Of a stretch of 64,000 bases of DNA, positions 43,697 to 55,507 are shown one piece after another. Every line of letters begins with the position of its first letter. Position 1 is the stretch's first letter. Under the pieces are notes generated by a model, which ran no database searches, was not told the origin of the DNA, and saw only the letters and a list, made by a program, of their open reading frames with translations. Made by a program: the position numbers and the translations under genes. The stretch comes from Bemisia tabaci (lineage: Eukaryota; Arthropoda; Insecta; Hemiptera; Aleyrodidae), in NCBI RefSeq assembly GCF_918797505.1, contig NC_092793.1, positions 89,354,411 through 89,418,410 on the forward strand, in the 5' to 3' direction.

Positions 43697-45127
43697 TTAC
43701 AGGTCGAAGTTGTGCGCACACGCGCGGAGATAATCTAGTTGTCTCCCAGCAGTTTTCATCGCCTCATACCGTCCCGCTAGCCGGTGCAGTCTTTCGTTGA
43801 CACGCCGATATTTTGACCTTTGCGGCATTTTGACAGTTCTTCCCATCTCGACCTCCATGATCATGTTCTCCACATCGTCATTCTCTTTCCTCAACTCTCT
43901 GAGAAAATGATAAAAAGAGGGGTGGTTCTTCCCCACTAAATCATTGAACCGGTGGTGCCACCCTTCCGTAAGATTGTTTGTTCTGGGTTCATTATTTGCG
44001 ATAGCTTCAAATTGGTTCCATAAAGCGGGTGCGTATTGGGGAGGAGTTCTTCGACCACGTCTTCGTCTGATTCCTTTGATGTAGACTCTTTCGAAATAAT
44101 CCGCCAGGTCTTGTAAATTATCGGGAAGAGTCTCGGCAAGGGCATCGAACACTTCTTCTACGTCATCTGGTGGTACAAAAGCCACACTTAACATGCAGTG
44201 AACTGCAATCTTTAATTCTCGATTTTCGGGATTAATGTAGGCTGCTTGTAGGCCAAGTTCCTGAACTTTCCTGTACGAACTTTGTCCCAGATGGTAAAAA
44301 CACAGCCGCACTTGCGCATTTGGAAACATTCTTCTGCCTGCATTGATGATTGCCTTTTCGAAATCGCTTATAAGCGTGTCAGGCGCTGCAATGTTAATTC
44401 CTCTTGCATTGCAATGTGCAACGACTTCTCTCAGAACTTGATAATACGTTTCTTCTTCCTTATTTTCGACTAGGGCATAAACAAGGGGAAACGCCGAATC
44501 CTCAATCATCCCGTGAATTGTAAAAAGTTGATGAAAGATAATTGGTGTGACTTTAAAAGTTCCGTCCATGAACCAGGTCTGTGAAGCTCCAAGAACCCTC
44601 AAATTCCTGTCTGAAGCGAAAATTAGGATAGTAGAGGCATCATCGTCATCTAAATTTTCGTACAAGAGGAAGGGCTCATTTTTCAGTGTGGTGCGATACT
44701 CAGGAGGAATGTTTAACTCTTGTGGATTGGCAGGATTTGGCGGGAGCTCGGCTTGCCGTCTCCGGTTCATTGTTCTTCTCAGAGAACTTCGTAGTGGAAG
44801 TTGAGCTGTGACGACTGATGTCACTTGACTGAGCTCATCCCTCAAAATTAGTGTAGGAGCTGCATCTGGGCGCTCTGCCGCTAAACCTCTAAGATTGTTA
44901 ACCACTTCTCGGGCAGCCACCGCGTCCTGGTTTGGTGCGTGATTGTGAGTAGTCTGCTTGACGACTGTCAGCGGGTTGTTTGTACTGACTGCACGGCCTC
45001 GGCAAAATTCTTTCCGTTGAGCGCAATGCCAATATGTTCTGAACTGACGTGAGATTTGCTTGTGATACACAAACCCGTCTACGGCTAAACACCTCCCCCC
45101 TCGCGTGGTTGTTATTAACTTTGCCAT
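43697..45127 (-). CDS. MULE transposase with FLYWCH zinc finger
   Basis: The protein has 476 residues, begins at ATG 45127 and has no interruptions. Residues 1-65 form a FLYWCH-type zinc finger (FVYH, YWHC with Cys35, Cys42, His61, His63), presumably for DNA binding. The MULE catalytic core follows. First Asp is in WFMDGTFKV (Asp188) and second in LISDFEKA (Asp255). The CFYHLGQ motif (277-283) resembles the C2H-type insertion of the superfamily. The Glu is in NNLTEGWHHRFN (Glu389). All expected catalytic residues are present, so it is probably an active or very recently active copy. Residue assignment is from motif recognition. Confidence 0.9.
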   Translation of the reverse strand: MAKLITTTRGGRCLAVDGFVYHKQISRQFRTYWHCAQRKEFCRGRAVSTNNPLTVVKQTTHNHAPNQDAVAAREVVNNLRGLAAERPDAAPTLILRDELSQVTSVVTAQLPLRSSLRRTMNRRRQAELPPNPANPQELNIPPEYRTTLKNEPFLLYENLDDDDASTILIFASDRNLRVLGASQTWFMDGTFKVTPIIFHQLFTIHGMIEDSAFPLVYALVENKEEETYYQVLREVVAHCNARGINIAAPDTLISDFEKAIINAGRRMFPNAQVRLCFYHLGQSSYRKVQELGLQAAYINPENRELKIAVHCMLSVAFVPPDDVEEVFDALAETLPDNLQDLADYFERVYIKGIRRRRGRRTPPQYAPALWNQFEAIANNEPRTNNLTEGWHHRFNDLVGKNHPSFYHFLRELRKENDDVENMIMEVEMGRTVKMPQRSKYRRVNERLHRLAGRYEAMKTAGRQLDYLRACAHNFDL

Positions 45128-45372
45128 TTTAATTAAGTTTAAACTAAAATTTTTAGAAAAAAAAAGTTAAGAAAAAATAAGGTTAGAAAAAAACTGGAAA
45201 AAGTGCGCCAAATATATGCTTTTGTTGCCACAGAAACAAACTTGGGGCTTCTCTTACAGCTGTACACCATAGCGACCAAATAGCCATTCCCATTTAGCCT
45301 TCCCATTTAACTCAATTTAAAAGAAAACAAATTTTTTCATACAATCTGGCAGCTATGCTGGAGAGCAATTTC

Positions 45373-45556
45373 ACTCGTAGGTGAAATTGATAAATTGTAG
45401 GAGAAATGTTTCGTAGACAAAAAAAAATGCAGGTAAATTGCTTTTAAGGCAAATTGCTTTGTAGATAAAATGTTGTAGGTTTAAATGTCGTAGGTAAAAA
45501 GCTGTAGGTAAAACGTCACGTAGGTCAAAGGTTTGTAGGTAAACTGACATGTAACC
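45373..45556 (-). repeat. MULE terminal inverted repeat, right
   Basis: This is the inverse partner of 43442-43620, with the same GTAGGTAAA-type units read on the plus strand. Confidence 0.85.
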
Positions 45557-45564
45557 CGTCACAG
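45557..45564 (+). repeat. Right target-site duplication of the MULE
   Basis: CGTCACAG is identical to 43434-43441; 8 bp is within the 8-11 bp range of Mutator-like elements. Confidence 0.85.
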
Positions 45565-45683
45565 TGGCTGTCTTAATTGTCGGAACCGAAAAAAATTGTG
45601 GTTTCGTAAAGTGCTCATCAATAGCTTAACAAAAGGTTTTTTGGTTTTTTTTTTTTCGTAAAACCCCTCTTAATGGAGTTATT

Positions 45684-45782
45684 GACCGTAAAAAAAAATA
45701 CCGTATGGTTACCGCACGTCGCAAATAAAGTTGGTCAGGACGTACGGTAAAACGGTATTTTTTTTAACGGTCAATAACTCCA
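45684..45782. repeat. Hairpin in the loop of the large foldback
   Basis: AACTCC/TTATTGACCGTAAAAAA-type sequence (about 45675-45702) pairs with its inverse ending near 45782 (AACGGTCAATAACTCC), with nested pairing of ACCGTATGG/ACGTACGGT-like sequence. Confidence 0.7.
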
Positions 45783-45997
45783 CTTGGTTTTATTGAAGAA
45801 ATACCAGAGGGTGAATCGGGTGTGTAAGCAGAAGGCAAATATAAGGCCCTTATTTAATTTTTTAACTGTAATGTGATGTATTTTAGTACTAAGTATACAG
45901 TTTGTATATGATTGTACAGAATAAAGTGACTTGTTTAATAATGAAAGAAATAAATGAATGAATAATTACATTAAAAAAAAATTAAAAAATATATCTC
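45783..45997. other. Loop of the large foldback, nothing identified
   Basis: AT-rich spacer with no frame of note. Confidence 0.4.
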
Positions 45998-47113
45998 CAT
46001 TAGAGGGGGTTTTACGAAAAATAAAAAAACGAAAAAACCTTTTGTTAAGCTATTGATGTAAATTATGACTGGATAGCTGGAGAAAAGGCCGTTTTTTCCA
46101 GTTTCTCGAGTTTGAGACCGTTTTTCGTGTGGACAGTCCAAGCTGAGAGAGAGTTCAAGTATCGAATCCTATCGAATTTTTTGCGTTCTTTCTGAATTGG
46201 TTATTTTTTTGGTGTATTACAAACAAAAAATGCTCCCCAAGCCCCCCAAAAAACCCCTAACCCCCCCCCCCACAGAAAAACCCCAAAACCCCCCTAAAAT
46301 CTTGAAAAATTCTCTGAATGGCCCACTTAACATGATTTTTCACCATTTTCACTCGTTCCAATCGAAAGTACGCAAAAAATTACCCGGATACAGGTATCCC
46401 ATGAATGATTGGCGAATCTTCCCGGAGAGTTAGAGAATTTTCATCTTTTATTCAAGGATGGTTCCATTCAACAAAAGTCCATTTTTAACTATGAGCACAA
46501 CTTTTCCACACCGTAATTTTTGGCGTGTTTCATGTACTTTTATGTAACTTTAATCTGTTAAATTTTGGTGATGTGGCAAAATTGTGCTGGGTGTAAATGA
46601 AGACTAATAATCGTGGAAAATGCAGTTTTTTCGGTTTTCTCAAGTTTAGAGCTGTTTTTCGTGTTGACAATTTAAGCTGAGAAAATGTCTAACCAATGAT
46701 TTCTAACGGATTTTTTACGCTCTTTTTGAATCTGCAATCGTTTTTGTCGTATAATCATCCGTTTTCTAGTTATAGGTGAATAATTGCCAAAAAACCCCAA
46801 AAATCGTTGAAAATGTCTAGAATGACCCCTTAAAAGTGGATTTAGACAATTTTCGCCTGTTTCATTGAAAAGTACGCAAAAAATTACAGATTTGAACCTC
46901 CCGTACTCATGAAACAAAGCTTTTTTGGGCTCGTCATAAAATTGAAACCATTTTTCAGCCGAAAAATTGAGTCGGCTGTTTTGGCAGGAAAACTATGCAC
47001 AATCGCAAAAATATTTTGCGCCAGAATGCACCTACCCTAGGGTACCTAAAATATGGGTTCAGATGATTTTTTGAAGTGGGGCTAAAATCGGCCCTTATCG
47101 ATACCCCTCCTTT

Positions 47114-47877
47114 TAGGTCTAAATCTGGATGGAAGACAAAATATTCCTCTTCCAGCTGTGTCTTTCTATATGCTTTGACTTATCGAAACGGCAACTTGGC
47201 GACTGACAAATTTTTGTAAGCACGCATTTTTTTAAAGTCAAAGTTGTCCGACCTGACTTTTTTAAAGCCCATGGTCCATATGTCAAAAAAAGAAGGAAAA
47301 AAAGAAGGAAAGTTGCGATTGAAAATTTCTAATAATTTCAACGAAATTGATTCAAAGATTCTTCAACGTTTTATTTATTTTATGGAATGATTCATTTTTT
47401 ATCTTTCTTTCACAAAATGTGATGACTTTATATAACCTTAACTGCGTTTATTTCCCTCATTGATCCCTCTCTTTCTCTATGAAAATGTTGACATGTGATG
47501 GATACATTTTAAAAGGAAAAAATGTTCAATAAAAGCTGACAGTCGATGTAATTTTGAAAATGATTTAATTAAAGAAAAGTAAGAAACAGTTTGATTGCAA
47601 ATTTTGCAGTTTGATTCAAATTATATATCTAATTTATTTACACGTTTTATAGACTTCAACATTCTTTACAGACAATGCGGTTTAGACGCTGAGGTGTCCA
47701 CTCTCCTTAATATTACAATATCTCCAGCTTGTTCCCACCCATCTTAATTAGACGTAGTTGAGCAAAAGTGAAGATTCTTTGTTGAGATCTAATGAAAGTA
47801 CAATAATATCAATGAATTAGCTTGAACGGACAGATGTAGAATAGATGGAGGTAAAGGGTCGCTTGTCACATTAACAC
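47114..47877. other. Intergenic, nothing identified
   Basis: No coding frame above chance and no clear repeat structure. Confidence 0.4.
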
Positions 47878-48154
47878 AGTTGCCACAGTCAGGGAATACC
47901 GGGAAATGTCAGGGAATTTTAAGAAGTCACGGAAAAAGACAAAAATGTCAGGAAAAATTGTTAAGCCATCTTTATTTGCTTTCCAGAACAAAGTTGATGT
48001 TCCAAACAACAAATTTTGCCTGAAAACTATTTATAATTAAGTATTTTTAACCACCTGGAATATCTTCAATTGTCAAGGAATTTCACAAATTTGTGTTAGG
48101 GAAATCAGGGAAATGTCAGGGAATTTCATTTTCTAATTTCTGTGGCAACCTGGC
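47878..48154. mobile_element. Short inverted-repeat element
   Basis: It starts CAGTTGCCACAGTCAGGGAA and ends TTCTGTGGCAACCTGG, so the termini are inverted. Internal GGGAAATGTCAGGGAATTT blocks occur near both ends. A partial copy is at 8066-8160. Confidence 0.6.
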
Positions 48155-48277
48155 ATACAGTTCCATTTTTCTACGATTGAATCCTTTTTTCTTTCAGAAA
48201 AAATTGAAGACCTTACTTCAAACCTTTGGCTTGTAACATTAACGATCGTGGATATTTGTAATTTTTGTTTTTTTAAA

Positions 48278-48296
48278 AAAAAAAAAAAAAAAAAAT
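48278..48296. repeat. Poly-A tract of about 19
   Basis: Homopolymer only. I see no retrotransposon body attached to it. Confidence 0.8.
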
Positions 48297-48749
48297 AAGT
48301 ATTTTACGGCCGTTTGCCCTATCAGATAGGGTAGAAAGCTGCATCCGACTAACACAGCTATTTTTTAGAAAAAATTTGGTCAATGGAGAAAATGTTGAGA
48401 GGCTCCCATCTATCAATTTTAGAAGAAAGAACCCGTTTTTGATCATTACATTGAAGTACAAGGTACGATTTTAAGATGACGAATTTGGATTCCTGTCCTA
48501 TCCTAGGTTCACGGCACGTCTAAGTACTTATAAGCCGCCAACTCTGTGTTTTCTTTTTCACCACCTAAAGTCAGTTTCTCCCTTACAGATAAAATAACTT
48601 CCAAAGCCAACTTTTGGTGAACCTCTACTACTTGCACATCATGTGTAAATCATTTCTACAGCTCGTGAATGCTGACAGGAAAAAAATGCTTGATTTTGTA
48701 TTTTGAATTCTGACGTTGAGCAGTCGAAGTTTCGTAGGTTCAGCTATGC

Positions 48750-48768
48750 GGGGGGGGGGGGGGGGGGT
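48750..48768. repeat. Poly-G tract of about 17
   Basis: Homopolymer in AT-rich intergenic sequence. No foldback arms are visible around it. Confidence 0.8.
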
Positions 48769-50934
48769 AATTTTACCCGAAAAGCTTTTGTTTAATCACA
48801 AACGAAGACATTGTTTTGCTATTTCGAAAATTGCTGCTTTGTTTCTGAAACTCCCGTTGATGATGAAGTTCAACATTCTCATCACAAATGACATGGTTTA
48901 GTTTTCAACAAAACATTTTGATGACCTAAGTACAGAGTTGCGACACATTGACTTATGTGGCCCTTTACCTCTACCCACCCTGGTGGCGAATAATATTTTT
49001 TCCTTAATACTTTTTTCCTGTGTCAAGTTTTCTTAATTCTTTTTCCTACTGGTCCCACCCCCCTTTACAGTTAGTCCTACAAGTGAGGTATCCTATAGGC
49101 TTTTTCCCCCAGGGTCATTTATCCCATAAAAGACCTCCCTCATCATCCCTATAATGTCCTTTTGTTCCTTCCTGAGTTTTCTGAGTAAATCGTAGGAGGC
49201 CAGATAGAGCTTTTCCACTGGATTGTTGAATTGATAGTAATATAAATGTAAGATGGAATTCAACTAAATTTGTATGATATGAATAAACAGGAGGTAAAGA
49301 AGGCCTGTCTCATCAACATAATGAACTAAGTAAAGCAGGAAATGGCAGGGGCTGGGAGGACAACCGAGCAGATAAGCAAAAGCTCATTAGTAAATAAGAT
49401 TCAGTGTCCAAAACATAAATGAGGTAGTCAGTCTTGGATTTTCATATTTGTAAGTGTCATCATAAGTACACAAGATACAAAAAACACAGTACAAACACTT
49501 GAAATAAAAGTAACAATTGAATCGGCACATGCAGTAACGTCCGATGGCCATTTTTTTGGATTTCGACTATTTGGGCTCGTTGTCATCTTCAAGGGTTGGC
49601 GCATCTGTGCGCAGACGAATTTGACCTACTTTTTGGGTTTTTCCCCCCTTCTTTGGGGTCCGAATCTCAAAATCATGCGAAAACTTCCGATGTCAAATTA
49701 TTAGATTCCATGTGTTGTGTTCCCATTAGTTTCTAGGGCATAGTTATCACCTTTTTTTTGCGAAAAGAATACAGAAGGGAGGGGATTCCGACAAATAGGA
49801 AGCAGTCATTTAAGAGAATTTTGTCCTAACATGAAGATGGAGGGAAAGTGAAAGTAGATTTCTATCTAAAAAAATAATGAAGTTCTGCCTCCCGGCCCAG
49901 GCAAGGCCCTGCTTGGTTTTATCTGTGAGCTCAAATTTAATTTTGTTCAACGTTGATGCACCCTACTTTATGTAATTGCAATCGATTTTATGCATTCTAG
50001 GCAGTACTAAACACATTTCTTGACGTGCGATCTCAAATCATGCAAAAACGTCCAATGTCCACTTTTTTTTCTTTTTCCAATGTCACGCAACTTTCATTGG
50101 AACCTTAAAGAATAATGGAATAATTTCCTTTGTGCCACCGGAAGTCTGAAATTATGTTTTATTCTAATCTCATAGTTTTTTGAGGGGTCAAACATAATTA
50201 TTTTGAGGCAGACTTTTGCGTCTCGTGTGAAAGCGTCCGAAGTCAAGCGCCTTTTCTCTAACGTTACTCAGCACTGGGTTGGAGTGGAGAAGGGAAACAT
50301 TGTGTGCCTTTTCTACTACCCTGACTTAAGATACACATGCTCCGACTTTCTTCAAAACACCGATTTTAAGGCCCCCGATCCAATTGAAGATTAACTTTTT
50401 CAAGCTGCAATATGTGCATTTAAACACAACTTTTTATGTGGATTTTATTGAAGAGTCTTCTCCGACTTAAAATGTGACTACTGAATAAATGCTGTAATAA
50501 CTCACCTTCAACATTCAGGATCCAAAACAAACACAAGACGGCCCCTTTCGGATGAAGAATTAGGAAAACCTTTCAAATGAAGCGCATTCATCTAAATTTA
50601 AAAATATTCTTTTCTACCAAAGGAATGGGAGGATTGATGAGACACTATGCATTCAGACTGGCAGCAGCGGAGGATGATTTTAAGTATTTCAAAATTGGCA
50701 AAACAGTGATATTTTAATACATTAATAACAAATTTATGTAAAAAAATTGAAAAAAATAGTAAACATTATATCCAAAAACTAAATTATTTATAACTTTTAT
50801 ACAAAGACTTCGAAAGTACAGAAGTAAAACGATTTGGCAACAAAAATGGGATTTTTTTTTAGTAGTACCCAATTTTAGATTCTTTTTGTATGTATGTTAA
50901 AATAAGGGATTTACAACTAATAATGACTGTTATT
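48769..50934. other. Intergenic, nothing identified
   Basis: Only short frames occur, such as 50203-50394, which reads protein-like (RQTFASRVKASEVKRLFSN) but has no recognisable motif. Confidence 0.4.
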
Positions 50935-51880
50935 CAGGGTGTCCCTGAGAACCCGTACCAGGCCTTTTTCTCGGTTGATTTAGGTCGGACGAAGTCAGCG
51001 ACCGCGGGGCTAAATAGGGAATCGACCCCAAGAAATTCGAATTTTATGGTCTCGAAACTCCCCCAGTCCTCCTTGGAAGGCAAGGGGGGGGGGGGGCGGG
51101 CCACGATCCTTAAAGTCGGAGTTCTCGATCAAATTTCGATTCGATTTCATTAGAATTGGAAAGTATGAAAAATTTCTCATGAAATCTACCTCATAAATTC
51201 CAAAATCGGACCACTTCACGCTCAAAAATGATCCCTTAAAGAGGGGGACAGCGGTTCCTTCCATAATTTCCCTTTGGTTAAAAATGGACGCAGGTTCTAC
51301 GGATAAAGATGGTTCACTAGGTAATCGACACTAAGGAATCCGATTTTTATGGTCCCGAAGTCCCCCTAGTCTCCCTTGGGGGATAAATGGAGAAGGCACA
51401 ATTTCAAAAGTCAGGGGAAATTGTGCCCCCCATTTTAACCCCCCCCCCCCACGGGAGGCTAGGGGGGCATCGGGACCATAAAAATCGGATTCCTTGGGGT
51501 CGTTTTCCTGGTTAACAATCTTTATCCGGAGAATCTGCGTCTTTGACCAAGGGGAAATTATGGAGGGAGCCCCTGTCCCCCTCTATATGGGATCATTTTT
51601 GGGCGTAAAGTGGTCCGATGTTGGATTTTTAGGGATCAATTTCACGTGAACTTTTTCGTACTTTTCAATTTTAATGAAATCGAATGGAAATTCGATCGAG
51701 AACCCCGAATTCTAGGATCGTGACTCCCCATTTTCCCCCCAAGGGCGGCTGGGAGGTTTACCAGACCATGAAATTCGAATTCCTTAGGGTCGATTCCCTA
51801 CATAATCTCGCGGTCGCTGACTTCGTCCGACCTAAATCAACCGAGAAAAAGGCCTGATCTGGGTGCTCAGGGACATCCTG
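50935..51880. mobile_element. Foldback element of a second CAGGGTGTCCCTGAG family
   Basis: Left end CAGGGTGTCCCTGAGAACCC at 50935 pairs with the inverse ending CAGGGACATCCTG at 51880. Arms share GTACCAGGCC, TTTTTCTCGGTTGATTTAGG and GTCGGACGAAGTCAGCGACC. Poly-G (about 51085-51097) and poly-C (about 51440-51450) tracts lie inside. No TA flank is seen, unlike the main family. A second copy begins at about 63946. Confidence 0.8.
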
Positions 51881-52061
51881 CATAATGGGAGGTTGATGCA
51901 CATGATTTATCAATGAGAAATTCTTGAATGCTCCTATTTTTTGTAATGTACTTATCTTTTACTCAGGAAATCAATTAAAATTTTTGTGAAAGTTCCTCTC
52001 CAAGGGAAACCAGGGACGTCCATTCGTTATTTTTATCTCGCACGTGTTACACCTCAATGAC

Positions 52062-52188
52062 AGAGTTGCCCATTCTGCGAAATGGGCTCCATTCCGCGAT
52101 CGGGACAAGTCGATTTTCGGCAGAGTAGGTAACGAAACCGAAGAAAGGCAAATTTCCCTTCGCACGTATCCAGGCTTAGAACTGGTAA
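52062..52188. repeat. Inverted partner of 56119-56325
   Basis: Blocks CCATTCCGCGATCGGGACAA, AAGAAAGGCAAATTTCC and CAGGCTTAGAACTGG recur inverted about 4 kb downstream. Confidence 0.75.
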
Positions 52189-52399
52189 TGGAGGAAAAAA
52201 TTGTAACATTTCAACTTAAATACCAACATTATAGTGAGAAGTAGAACCATTTTTTTCCTATCATTGTCGTGTTTAGAAATTTAAGAAATTGAGGTCAAAA
52301 TATGAGTGTGCTAAAGTATCAAAATTATAAATTTGCTAAAAAAAAAAAAAAAAAAATTACGGAACTTCGGTGTTATTTCGGTAGGACGCGCAAGGGTGA

Positions 52400-52920
52400 C
52401 AAGACGAGATGCTTTTAAAACATATAAAACCCAGTGCTGAATGTAGGTATGTGCAGCGCTTGGTTTCTGCAATCGTTCTTCTTGCAGTAACATCTTTTGA
52501 AGCCCTGATCGTGACCAACAAAGTGTTTTGTCACTAGTTCTCGTATGGTCAGAACTTCTTCCGGAACCGATTCGATTTTTAACCCCATGAATCTTGTTTC
52601 CTCAGAAGCGTTCGCCTTTGATGATGCCGCCTTCAGTGCCGCTTTTACAGTTCTCTTCCTTCTTCTCCATTATGACGCCGATCTATAGAGGGTCTTCCCT
52701 TCCGCAATCAAACTGCGAGACGGGAACCGCAACCATAGTCTTCAACGGTACAATGAAGCATTTTTTTTTCGCAGCCAGTGTGATATTTTTCCCCGCTCGT
52801 ATTTTCAAATTGCGCATGCTGGCTGTCGCATCTTTACTAGTGGGTGTGAATCTGTCAAAGGGTCAGACTGAGGGGAGGCTTCATTCGTATTTTCGATATT
52901 AATTTTAGATAGCGATAATT
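52400..52920 (-). pseudogene. Degraded C-terminal part of a Ginger/KRBA2-like integrase
   Basis: Read on the minus strand, a frame gives ESVPEEVLTIRELVTKHFVG and then HDQGFKRCYCKKNDC. The QGFK-C-C block matches the C-terminal Cys motif of the integrase at 6464-8010 (QGFKKCNC). Upstream parts are in several frames with stops. The catalytic core is not recognisable, so this is a remnant. Confidence 0.4.
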
Positions 52921-53423
52921 ATCGCTATCGATGTTTTGTTGATGTGTTATTGTTGTCTCATCGGTTATTACCGCCGTGGCTGATATGACTTCAATAATTA
53001 GTGGCGCCCCTTCTTTATTTTCAGCATCGAGAAGAAGAGAACTTGAGCTAGGTAGGTATGTTAAGAGACTATTTCAACATTTTCGACGTTTTGTTGTTGA
53101 GTTATTATCGTTTCGTCGGTTGTCACTAGCTTGCTTATATGCAGAGTGATTATCAGCCCTTCCGATTTCACACCCGTTTATTATGGCTATACTTAAGCAT
53201 CGAATACCGGTGCTTACTTTTTCCCAAAAACCTGTCGGCAGAACAGGTACTTTGCAAACCGATTTTGGCCTTGTGCCCAAAGACAGCCCCACAGAGTTGC
53301 ATTTTTTATTGTCTCATGTTACGAGGTGTTGAGATCCCATTGCACAAATTTCAGCCCTCTTGCCCACCGTGGAGTTTCATTTTCTTTAGTATTGTCTTTC
53401 AGCCAATAAGCTCCATTAGTCCG

Positions 53424-53614
53424 CGCCACGAAAAGTGGCGGGTGAGGGGCGGAGCCAGTTGGCCGGTCCAGTCTATCGTTGAAGGGTTGAAGCGCACGTA
53501 TTGGCCCGTAGTTAAGACGGGATAACGACTGGCCCAATACCTGCGCTTCAACCCTTCAACGATAGTCTGGATCGGTCGACTGGCTCTGCCCCTCACCCGC
53601 CACTTTTCGTGGCG
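53424..53614. repeat. 191-bp GC-rich hairpin
   Basis: CGCCACGAAAAGTGGCGGGT at 53424 pairs with its inverse ending at 53614, and the stem runs through GAAGGGTTGAAGCGC. The loop is short, with its centre near 53519. Opposed frames on the two strands are produced by it. Confidence 0.85.
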
Positions 53615-54107
53615 AGGACTTATAGTGAATCCTTGACAAGGGCATTGCTTTGTCCCACTGAGCCCTAACTTTGAGGATAGCGGGGCCTGTCATTTACTAA
53701 AACTAAATCAGGCCAAAGTATAAAGCCAGCTCTTCTATCAATAAAGCGTGAACTCTGGTCCATTACTTATTGCTTTGCAAAATTTGGGGAGCACCTACTT
53801 ACGTCTAAAAAATATTCATAAGAACATCGGCTACTCATTGTGCCTCTTTACTCTTTAATGACGTTAAGAAACCAATTTTACTTAACAACTCTTGATCATG
53901 TATTATCCACTTAAAATCACCATCGGTCAACGTTGGAAAATCGATTAGATCGGACCTGCCTTCTTTGATTTAACGAATCTGCGGTGATTGGATTGACCAC
54001 AGCCCCAGGCCAGGTTTGTTTTCTCCTCATTTTTGCCGCGCATCGTTCACACTGATAATAAGCTGTAATAAGATACCTAGGAATATGACCCTGAGTTTCA
54101 CATATTT

Positions 54108-54353
54108 TTAAGTATGTTTTTTCTTACCTTTATGGTTCAAGAAGGTATGAATATCTGTTACCATGCCCGGAGCTCTTGACTTGGTAGTCATAAATTTCCC
54201 ATCCTTTCGCCGGGATATTTTTGATCTACCCTTAAATTCTGCAATTTCATATTTTTCTCGCACGTCGTAAAAAATTCTTGGCCGCTTTAAGTACACCAGT
54301 TTTCTCATCATTAAGCGACCGTAATACTCCTTTTTCGTACTCATCCTGTCCAC
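54108..54353 (-). pseudogene. Charged ORF, possibly the N-terminal part of the same integrase remnant
   Basis: The frame of 81 codons reads STKKEYYGRLMMRKLVYLKR and later RRKDGKFMTTKSRAPGMVTD. The KEYY---M--L--LKRPR--YDV--KYEI pattern is reminiscent of the N-terminus of KRBA2-like integrases. Its position upstream of the minus-strand C-terminal remnant at 52400-52920 fits one broken copy. The match is weak. Confidence 0.3.
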
Positions 54354-54359
54354 GAAACA

Positions 54360-55497
54360 CCATAATTGTCATATTCAGTAAACTTAATCATATTTTACCA
54401 GTACGAAAAAATGGAGCAAACATTTTTTGGCTGTGAATCCTACAAGTAAACAAATCTCAAACAGCACTGAGAACAACAGAAAATCACCGTGTCGAGTTGG
54501 TACCAGCTAAATAACTTTACTGATGGAGATCGAGATGCACTGTGGCGCAGTGGCGCACACCATGGTCCCATAGCCCGACCTAGCGGCGTTAAATTATTTT
54601 GTAGGTACCTTATGTTTAAACCTTGCAACATTAGTCATTAGGTAGTAATTTTTTGGGTTGCTGAGTTCAAGTATGCGACTATTTCACAAAAAAATCCACT
54701 TTTAAAGTCACAGCGTTTCATAAATTAGGTACCGTATTTAAGTGGTGACAAAAGAGGTGTATGGAAAAACGGACAAAAATGGCCAAACGCATTTTCACAT
54801 TTTGAACGGTTGACGTGATAAAGTAACTCCTGAGACGGTTTCAACTGGTCGCGGTTTTGCTAAGAAAACGTCGTGTTGCGACGTTGCCATTTTTTAAAGT
54901 GAAAACCTTGAAAAATCCATAACTACGCTGCATCTCAACCGATTTCAATAAACTTTTTCTTGAAATGTTTCTCTTAAATAAAGCTTTCGAACGGTGTATA
55001 GTTATTTGGGTTTACCTCCTTGGCACCGGGCGGGACTTACGCGGTTTTAGCAGTTTTTGTTAAAAACAAAAATTTGGTTTTCCTACTACAGTCATGGAAA
55101 CGGCGGAATATGAACAAAAACCAGTCGACATGAAAGTTCAACCTATCACCTCTCTACCAGGCACAAGATCATCTTAGGGAAACGTTTCGTTTCTGAGATC
55201 CGACCGCTCAAAGTTGATCAAAGTTGGTTTTATGCAATCGGAAACCACTGACAGGATTGCACGGCGGTCAATCAATCGTGCAGGAGGGCTCTCTTATAAT
55301 CCATGTATTACAAGGAATAGCCAGACATCTGATTTAGACAACTTTTTAGCTCAGGTTTCCGGGTTGCAATAATGCCATTACTGAAAGCGAAAATATTTAA
55401 AAATTCTTAACTTCGCTGCATTTTAGGTACCCGAATTCAAATTTCTGTATCAATCAGAAGAAAAAGTTACTTGGGTGGTAAATGACTTGGATACCCC
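54360..55497. other. Intergenic repeat-derived sequence, no gene
   Basis: 55430-55497 (AGTTACTTGGGTGGTAAATG, then ACTTGGATACCCC) resembles the right end of the element at 29867-40535. The rest shows no frame of note. Confidence 0.4.
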
Positions 55498-55507
55498 TTT
55501 ATACATA

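Larger units (their letters stand above)
43442..45556 (-). mobile_element. Complete Mutator-like (MULE) transposon, 2.1 kb
   Basis: Terminal inverted repeats of about 180 bp (43442-43620 and 45373-45556) start GGTTACA. They are built from repeated ACCTACAA-type units and are roughly 85% alike by eye. An exact 8-bp duplication flanks the ends. One uninterrupted transposase ORF fills most of the interior on the minus strand. Confidence 0.9.
42123..47113. mobile_element. Large foldback element split by an insertion
   Basis: The left arm 42123-43183 continues after an interruption at 45617-45680. The right arm is contiguous, 45998-47113. The arms match closely, including a G/C-rich patch with an 11-13 bp homopolymer (42966-42976 against 46261-46271). 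The 2.43 kb interruption (43184-45616) contains a 58-bp tandem repeat and a MULE transposon, so it arrived after the inverted repeat formed. Confidence 0.85.

Noticed and set aside
48185..48240. Extra exon after a TTTCTTTCAG acceptor
   Set aside because: The frame stops after 12 codons, and the position lies beyond the CARNMT1 stop with no partner exon.
52594..52902. 102-codon plus-strand frame with hydrophobic stretches
   Set aside because: The opposite strand carries recognisable integrase-like residues, so this is a shadow.
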